From: an uncultured bacterium
GTDB taxonomy: Bacteria > Bacteroidota > Bacteroidia > Bacteroidales > Bacteroidaceae
DNA length: 64,000 nucleotides
Reading direction: 5' to 3'
Assembly (NCBI GenBank): GCA_905216025.1
Contig: CAJMSE010000019.1
Location: 4,413-68,412, forward strand
Positions 59,041 to 64,000 of this stretch are shown piece by piece (the stretch's first letter is position 1; every line of letters begins with the position of its first letter). Below the pieces are notes generated by a model, which was not told where the DNA came from, searched no databases, and saw only the letters and a list, made by a program, of their open reading frames with translations. The position numbers were made by a program, and so were the translations under genes.

Positions 59041-59508
59041 ATGATAGACAAAAGCGTAGTAAAGGCAGTCGTTGAAGAATGGCTGGAGCAGGGAGAGTAC
59101 TTCCTCGTAGACGTGACACAGACCCCCGACGACCGCATCGTCGTGGAGATAGACCATGCCGACGGGGTGTGGATTGACGATTGCGCGGAGCTCAGCCGCT
59201 TCGTGCAGGAGAAGCTCGGCGACGAGCTCGGCGACTATGAACTCGAGGTCGGCTCGGCCGGACTGGGGCAGCCTTTCAAGGTGGCGCGCCAGTATGTGAA
59301 CCACATCGGCAAGGAGGTCGAGGTGCTCACGGAAGACGGCCGCAAGGTGCAGGGCGTGCTCACGGCAGTGGACGGCACGTCGTTCACCGTGACAGTGAAG
59401 GAAAAGCAGAAGGTCGAGGGCAAGAAACGCCCTGTCATCGCAGACGTGGAGAAAGCCTTTGACATGGATAAAGTGAAATATACAAAATACTTATTAAGCT
59501 TCAAATAG
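59041..59508 (+). CDS. rimP: ribosome maturation factor RimP
   Basis: A 155-residue protein needed for 30S subunit maturation. The N-terminal alpha/beta domain has the conserved DDCAELSR and SAGLGQPF segments. A C-terminal SH3-like barrel begins YVNHIGKEVEV. It sits 4 bp before nusA in the classic rimP-nusA-infB operon, which supports the call. Confidence 0.92.
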   Translation: MIDKSVVKAVVEEWLEQGEYFLVDVTQTPDDRIVVEIDHADGVWIDDCAELSRFVQEKLGDELGDYELEVGSAGLGQPFKVARQYVNHIGKEVEVLTEDGRKVQGVLTAVDGTSFTVTVKEKQKVEGKKRPVIADVEKAFDMDKVKYTKYLLSFK

Positions 59509-59512
59509 AAAT

Positions 59513-60772
59513 ATGGCAACAAAGAAAGACGAGAAGGGCCCCAGCATGATAGAGACCTTTCAGGAGTTTAAGGAGACCAAGAATATCGACCGTACAACGA
59601 TGGTGAGCGTTCTGGAAGAGAGCTTCCGCAACGTGATTGCCAAGATTTTCGGCAGCGACGAGAATTTCGACGTCATCGTGAACCCCGACAAGGGCGACTT
59701 CGAGATTCACCGCAACCGTGTCGTCGTGGCCGACGGCGAGGTGCAGGACGAGAACAAGGAAATCTCACTTACCGACGCGCAGAAGATCGAGCCCGACTAC
59801 GAGGTCGGCGAGGAAGTCAGCGAGGAGGTTAACTTCACCAAGTTCGGACGCCGCGCCATCCTGAACCTGCGTCAGACGCTGGCATCGAAGATTCTCGAGC
59901 TTGAGCACGACTCATTATATAATAAGTATAAGGACAAGGTGGGACACATCGTCAGCGGAGAGGTGTACCAGATGTGGAAGCGCGAGGTGCTCCTGATAGA
60001 CGACGAGGGCAACGAGCTTCACCTCCCGAAGAGCGAGCAGATACCGGCCGACAACTACCGCAAGGGCGAGACCGTGCGCGCCATCGTGCTCCGCGTGGAC
60101 AACGAGAACAACAACCCCCGCATCATCCTGAGCCGCACCAGCCCCCAGTTCCTCGAGCGTCTGCTTGAGGCCGAGGTGCCCGAAATCAACGACGGACTCA
60201 TCACCATCCGCCGCGTTGCCCGCATGCCGGGCGAGCGTGCCAAGGTGGCCGTAGAGAGCTACGACGAGCGCATCGACCCCGTAGGCGCATGCGTGGGTGT
60301 CAAGGGCAGCCGCGTGCACGGCATCGTGCGCGAGCTCTGCAACGAGAACATCGACGTCATAAACTATTCGAGCAATGTGCAGCTCTTTATCCAGCGTGCC
60401 CTCAGCCCTGCGAAAGTGTCGAGCATCACGCTCGATACGGAGAACCGCAAGGCCGAAGTGTACCTTCAGCCCGAGGAGGTTTCGCTCGCCATCGGCCGCG
60501 GCGGTATGAACATCAAGCTCGCCTCGATGCTCACCGAGTTCACCATCGACGTCTTCCGCGTTGTCAGCGAGAGTGAGGCCGACGAGGATATCTACCTCGA
60601 CGAGTTCTCCGACGAGATAGACCAGTGGGTCATCGACGCTATAAAGAGCATCGGCCTCGACACGGCCAAGGCCGTGCTGAACGCGCCGAAGGACATGCTC
60701 ATCGAGAAAGCCGACCTTGAGGAGGAGACTGTAGACCTCGTCCTGAAGGTGCTCCGCTCGGAGTTCGAGTAA
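59513..60772 (+). CDS. nusA: transcription termination/antitermination factor NusA
   Basis: A 419-residue RNA polymerase-binding factor. The N-terminal domain (1-125, ESFRNVIAKIFGSDENFDVIV) is followed by an S1 domain (about 137-205, VGHIVSGEVYQMWKREVLL) and two KH domains. The first contains VGVKGSRVHGIVREL and the second IGRGGMNIKLASML. The C-terminal acidic repeats of the E. coli protein are absent, as usual in Bacteroidetes. It is the second gene of rimP-nusA-infB. Confidence 0.95.
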   Translation: MATKKDEKGPSMIETFQEFKETKNIDRTTMVSVLEESFRNVIAKIFGSDENFDVIVNPDKGDFEIHRNRVVVADGEVQDENKEISLTDAQKIEPDYEVGEEVSEEVNFTKFGRRAILNLRQTLASKILELEHDSLYNKYKDKVGHIVSGEVYQMWKREVLLIDDEGNELHLPKSEQIPADNYRKGETVRAIVLRVDNENNNPRIILSRTSPQFLERLLEAEVPEINDGLITIRRVARMPGERAKVAVESYDERIDPVGACVGVKGSRVHGIVRELCNENIDVINYSSNVQLFIQRALSPAKVSSITLDTENRKAEVYLQPEEVSLAIGRGGMNIKLASMLTEFTIDVFRVVSESEADEDIYLDEFSDEIDQWVIDAIKSIGLDTAKAVLNAPKDMLIEKADLEEETVDLVLKVLRSEFE

Positions 60773-60853
60773 ACGGGGGAATACAAGTGGATTGCGAATT
60801 GGGGGCAGTACCGTTCGTGATTCGTAATTCAAGGAAAATCAAAATCAAACAGA

Positions 60854-63817
60854 ATGGGTGTCAGATTAAATAAAGTATTAAGAGAACTGAATATTGGACT
60901 TCAGACGGCAGTAGACTTCCTGAAGAACAAGAAGAGCCTCGGAGAGATTAAGGAAGATGCCGACGTCAACACCAAGATCAGCAACGAGCAGTACAACGCG
61001 CTCGTCAGCGAGTTCAAGGGAGACAAGGACATAAAGAACGAGGCTGGGAAGATATTTGCCAGCAAGGCCAAGGCCAAGAAGGCCGACAAGCCCGAGAAGG
61101 CCGCGAAGAAAGCCGTCACGTCGGCTGAGGAGCTGCTCGAGCAGCGCCAGCAGTTCAAGCCTGTCGGCAAGATAGACCTCGACAGCATCGGCAAGAAGCC
61201 CGCTGCGGCATCGCAGCCGGCCGGTACGAAGGCTCCGGCAGCAAAGCCCGAGCCCGCCGCCGAGGCGGTGAAGCCTGCGGCTGAGACCGCTGCCGTGAAG
61301 GCGCCGGCGGAGAAACCCGCCGGAAATCCGGCTCCGGTGAAGGCCGTCAAGGAAGCACCGGCAGAGGAGAAGCCGGCAGTGGAGGCCAAGCCGGCAGAGA
61401 AACCCGCCGCGCCGAAGGCACCGGCAGCCGCAGCCAGGAAGAGTGAGGCCAAGCCAGAGCCGAAGCAGGAAGCGCCGGCACCGGCCCGTACGCCGGAGCC
61501 GCAGGCCGCACAGCCCAAGCAGGAGGCAGCCGCTCCCGCCGAACCGAAGATATTTACCCTCGGAACGGAGAAGAAGCTCGCCCCGAAGGTCAACGTGCTC
61601 GGCAAGATAGACCTCGATGCAATCAACCAGAGCACGCGCCCGAAGAAGAAGTCGAAGGAGGAGCGCCGCAAGGAGCGCGAGGAGAAAGCCGCGCAGCAGC
61701 GTCCCGCCGGAGAGCGCAAGAAGCGCGTGCGCATAGGCAAGGAGCGCGTCGACATTGAGGCTGCCGCAAGCCAGGCCGGACAGGGCCAGGGCAAGAAGGG
61801 CAAGAACAAGCCCGCCGGCGGCGGAGGAAATGCCGGCGGCGGAGCGCCCAATGCCGACAACCGTCAGGGCAAGCGCAGCCGCAAGAACCGCAACCAGCCC
61901 AAACCCGTAGAGGTGAGCGACGAGGACGTGGCCCGCCAGGTAAAGGAGACGCTCGCCCGACTGACAAGCAAGAACCAGAACAAGAAGGGAGCCAAATACC
62001 GCCGCGAGAAGCGCGAGGCCGTGCAGGAGCGCCTCAATGAGGAGCGCATGGAAGAGCAGGCAGAGAGCAAGACGCTGAAGCTGACCGAGTTTGTCACCGT
62101 CAGCGAGCTTGCCACGATGATGAACGTGCCTGTGGTCAAGGTCATCGGCACGTGCATGAGCGTGGGTATCATGGTGTCCATCAACCAGCGTCTCGACGCC
62201 GAGACGGTGAACCTCGTCGCCGAGGAGTTCGGCTTCAAGACCGAGTATGTGAGTGCCGAGGTGAGCGAGGCCATCAACGAGGAGGCCGACGACGAGAGCG
62301 ATCTCGTGCCGCGCGCGCCGATCGTGACGGTGATGGGACATGTAGACCACGGTAAGACGTCGCTCCTCGACCACATCCGCAAGACCAACGTCATCGCGGG
62401 CGAGGCCGGAGGAATCACCCAGCACATCGGTGCATACAACGTGACGCTTGCCGACGGACGCAAGATAACGTTCCTCGACACTCCGGGTCACGAAGCCTTC
62501 ACGGCCATGCGTGCCCGCGGTGCCCAGGTGACCGATATCGCAATCATCATCGTTGCGGCCGACGACAGCGTCATGCCCACCACGCGTGAGGCCATCGCGC
62601 ATGCCCAGGCGGCCAACGTGCCGATGGTGTTTGCCATCAACAAGATAGACAAGCCGGGTGCCAACCCCGACAAGATACGCGAAGACCTCAGCCAGATGAA
62701 CCTGCTCGTAGAGGAGTGGGGCGGCAAGTACCAGTGCCAGGAGATATCGGCCAAGAAGGGAATGGGCGTCGACGACCTGCTCGAGAAGGTGCTTCTCGAG
62801 GCCGAGATGCTCGACCTCAAGGCCAACCCCAACCGCCGTGCGTCGGGCTCCATCATCGAGTCGTCGCTCGACAAGGGCCGCGGCTACGTGTCGACGGTGC
62901 TCGTGAGCAACGGTACGCTCAAGGTCGGCGACTATGTGGTGGCCGGAACGAGCTACGGCCGCATCAAGGCCATGTTCAACGAGCGTAACCAGCGCATGGA
63001 GAAAGCCGGTCCGGCAGAGCCCGCGATAATTCTCGGACTCAACGGTGCGCCCACTGCCGGCGACTCGTTCCACGTGATGGAGACCGAGCAGGAGGCTAAG
63101 GACATTGCCAGCAAGCGCGAGCGCCTGCAGCGCGAGCAGGGTCTGCGCACGCAGACACGCCTCACTCTGGCAGATATCAGTCACCGCATCGCCCTCGGTT
63201 CGTTCAAGGAACTCAACCTCATCGTCAAGGGAGACACCGACGGTTCGGTCGAGGCCCTCAGCGACTCGTTCATCAAGATGTCCACAGAGAAGATCAAGGT
63301 CAACGTCATTCACAAGGCCGTGGGCCAGATATCGGAGAACGACGTGCAGCTGGCCGACGCCTCGGATGCCCTCATCGTGGGCTTCCAGGTGCGCCCGTCG
63401 GCAGCGGCCCGCAAGCTGGCCGACAACGAGGGTGTGGAAATCAACACCTACTCGATCATCTACGACGCCATCGAGGACATCAAGTCGGCCATGGTCGGCA
63501 TGCTCGACAAGGTGAAGAAAGAGGTCGTCACCGGTCAGGTGGAGGTGCGTCAGGTATTCAAGATATCGAAGGTCGGAACCGTTGCCGGTGCCATCGTCAC
63601 CGAAGGCAAGGTGCACCGCAGCGACCGTGCCCGCCTCGTGCGCGACGGTATCGTCGTACATACGGCCGACATCAGTGCCCTCAAGCGCTATAAGGACGAT
63701 GTCAAGGAAGTGCCCACAGGTTTCGAGTGCGGTATAAGCCTCGTTAACTTCAACGATATTCTCGAGGGCGACATCATCGAGACATTCACCGAGATAGAGG
63801 TGGAGCAGAAGCTGTAA
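60854..63817 (+). CDS. infB: translation initiation factor IF-2
   Basis: A 987-residue GTPase that brings initiator tRNA to the ribosome. The N-terminus has a short IF2-N domain (MGVRLNKVLRELNI) followed by a long Ala/Pro/Lys/Glu-rich linker to about residue 350. The linker is flanked by two copies of GKIDLD (VGKIDLDSIGKK and LGKIDLDAINQ). A second N domain (LTEFVTVSELATMMNV) follows. The G domain has G1 GHVDHGKT at 495-502, DTPGH and NKID. Domains II, III and C2 end in ITEGKVHRSDRARLVRDG. It follows nusA by 81 bp, which contain a short GTAATTC repeat fragment. Confidence 0.96.
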   Translation: MGVRLNKVLRELNIGLQTAVDFLKNKKSLGEIKEDADVNTKISNEQYNALVSEFKGDKDIKNEAGKIFASKAKAKKADKPEKAAKKAVTSAEELLEQRQQFKPVGKIDLDSIGKKPAAASQPAGTKAPAAKPEPAAEAVKPAAETAAVKAPAEKPAGNPAPVKAVKEAPAEEKPAVEAKPAEKPAAPKAPAAAARKSEAKPEPKQEAPAPARTPEPQAAQPKQEAAAPAEPKIFTLGTEKKLAPKVNVLGKIDLDAINQSTRPKKKSKEERRKEREEKAAQQRPAGERKKRVRIGKERVDIEAAASQAGQGQGKKGKNKPAGGGGNAGGGAPNADNRQGKRSRKNRNQPKPVEVSDEDVARQVKETLARLTSKNQNKKGAKYRREKREAVQERLNEERMEEQAESKTLKLTEFVTVSELATMMNVPVVKVIGTCMSVGIMVSINQRLDAETVNLVAEEFGFKTEYVSAEVSEAINEEADDESDLVPRAPIVTVMGHVDHGKTSLLDHIRKTNVIAGEAGGITQHIGAYNVTLADGRKITFLDTPGHEAFTAMRARGAQVTDIAIIIVAADDSVMPTTREAIAHAQAANVPMVFAINKIDKPGANPDKIREDLSQMNLLVEEWGGKYQCQEISAKKGMGVDDLLEKVLLEAEMLDLKANPNRRASGSIIESSLDKGRGYVSTVLVSNGTLKVGDYVVAGTSYGRIKAMFNERNQRMEKAGPAEPAIILGLNGAPTAGDSFHVMETEQEAKDIASKRERLQREQGLRTQTRLTLADISHRIALGSFKELNLIVKGDTDGSVEALSDSFIKMSTEKIKVNVIHKAVGQISENDVQLADASDALIVGFQVRPSAAARKLADNEGVEINTYSIIYDAIEDIKSAMVGMLDKVKKEVVTGQVEVRQVFKISKVGTVAGAIVTEGKVHRSDRARLVRDGIVVHTADISALKRYKDDVKEVPTGFECGISLVNFNDILEGDIIETFTEIEVEQKL

Positions 63818-63930
63818 GGCCCTCCTGACCTTCTGGGAGCCCCTCCTGACCTCCCCAAAGGGGAGGGAATGGGAGAGATGGGAGTACTGGGGGATAATTG
63901 GGGGGTTGGGTAAAGGGGAATTTGGACGTT
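63818..63930. repeat. palindromic CCTCCCC/GGGGAGG module with 9-bp core after infB
   Basis: CCCTCCTGACC, then AGCCCCTCCTGACCTCCCC with AAAGGGGAGG, then ATGGGAGnn 9-mers. The right palindrome, if present, lies beyond the recognisable part. No gene is seen from here to the window end. Confidence 0.7.
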
Positions 63931-64000
63931 GATAAAATTTGTTTTTTGGGAGGAGTTTGGCAGGGGGCCCAAATTTAGCCGAGAGCCCACGCGTGCATAT

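Noticed and set aside
60878..63661. 927-codon open frame on the minus strand
   Set aside because: Antisense to infB, Leu/His-rich low complexity. The infB frame has all IF-2 motifs.

Overview
The window is a 64 kb piece of a Bacteroidales chromosome, most likely a GC-rich Prevotella relative. The evidence is a SusC/SusD pair, TAnnTTTG-type -7 promoter elements in front of most transcription units, acidic residues after lipoprotein cysteines, C-terminal tails of the YNLNGQRV...KNGKK type, an HU/smalltalk module, and a topoisomerase I with C-terminal repeats in place of zinc fingers. No rRNA, transposase, integrase or phage structural gene was recognised, and every gene family identified is bacterial.

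Layout. 1-2.3 kb: end of a beta-propeller protein, an outer-membrane barrel protein, then a repeat-filled gap with tRNA-Met. 2.3-11 kb: forward housekeeping run with a Ca2+-type P-type ATPase, ribF, a CPBP membrane protease, a DUF2851 protein, a thioesterase, dprA and dusB. 11-21.3 kb: a surface/secretion region with a BspA-like repeat protein, a 58-residue small protein, a lipoprotein, an M6 metalloprotease and a 1165-residue secreted protein, interspersed with a 146-bp inverted-repeat element. 21.5-25.4 kb: an HU/smalltalk module with a peptidase M15 remnant, ruvB, coaD and a HigBA-like toxin-antitoxin pair. 25.6-32.3 kb: a reverse SusC-SusD-lipoprotein-secreted protein operon. 32.5-43.5 kb: ybeY, S41 protease, parE, an acetyltransferase-like protein, an OmpA protein, a methyltransferase, a VanX-like dipeptidase and an ECF sigma/anti-sigma/DUF4252 operon. 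43.6-50.1 kb: reverse topA-aroK-speA-argB cluster and a Nudix protein. 50.4-54.1 kb: an esterase, a thioredoxin-fold lipoprotein and a GH105 hydrolase. 54.3-64 kb: pnp, tRNA-Asn, a second S41 protease, and rimP-nusA-infB.

The most unusual content is between the genes. The gaps hold several families of short-period repeats: arrays with an exact 22-bp (or 23-bp) period, 9-bp-period ATGGGAGnn and CTCAGAGnn arrays, an 8-bp AGGTAAAA run, a 146-bp element with about 40-bp terminal inverted repeats (four copies), a 174-bp element with perfect 24-bp inverted ends, and palindromic CCTCCCC/GGGGAGG modules. Two of the 22-bp arrays lie 24 kb apart and keep the same order of units. They and the 23-bp array sit between convergent transcription units. 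Several repeats run into genes and supply their stop codons, C-termini, N-termini or, in one S41 protease, the signal peptide core.
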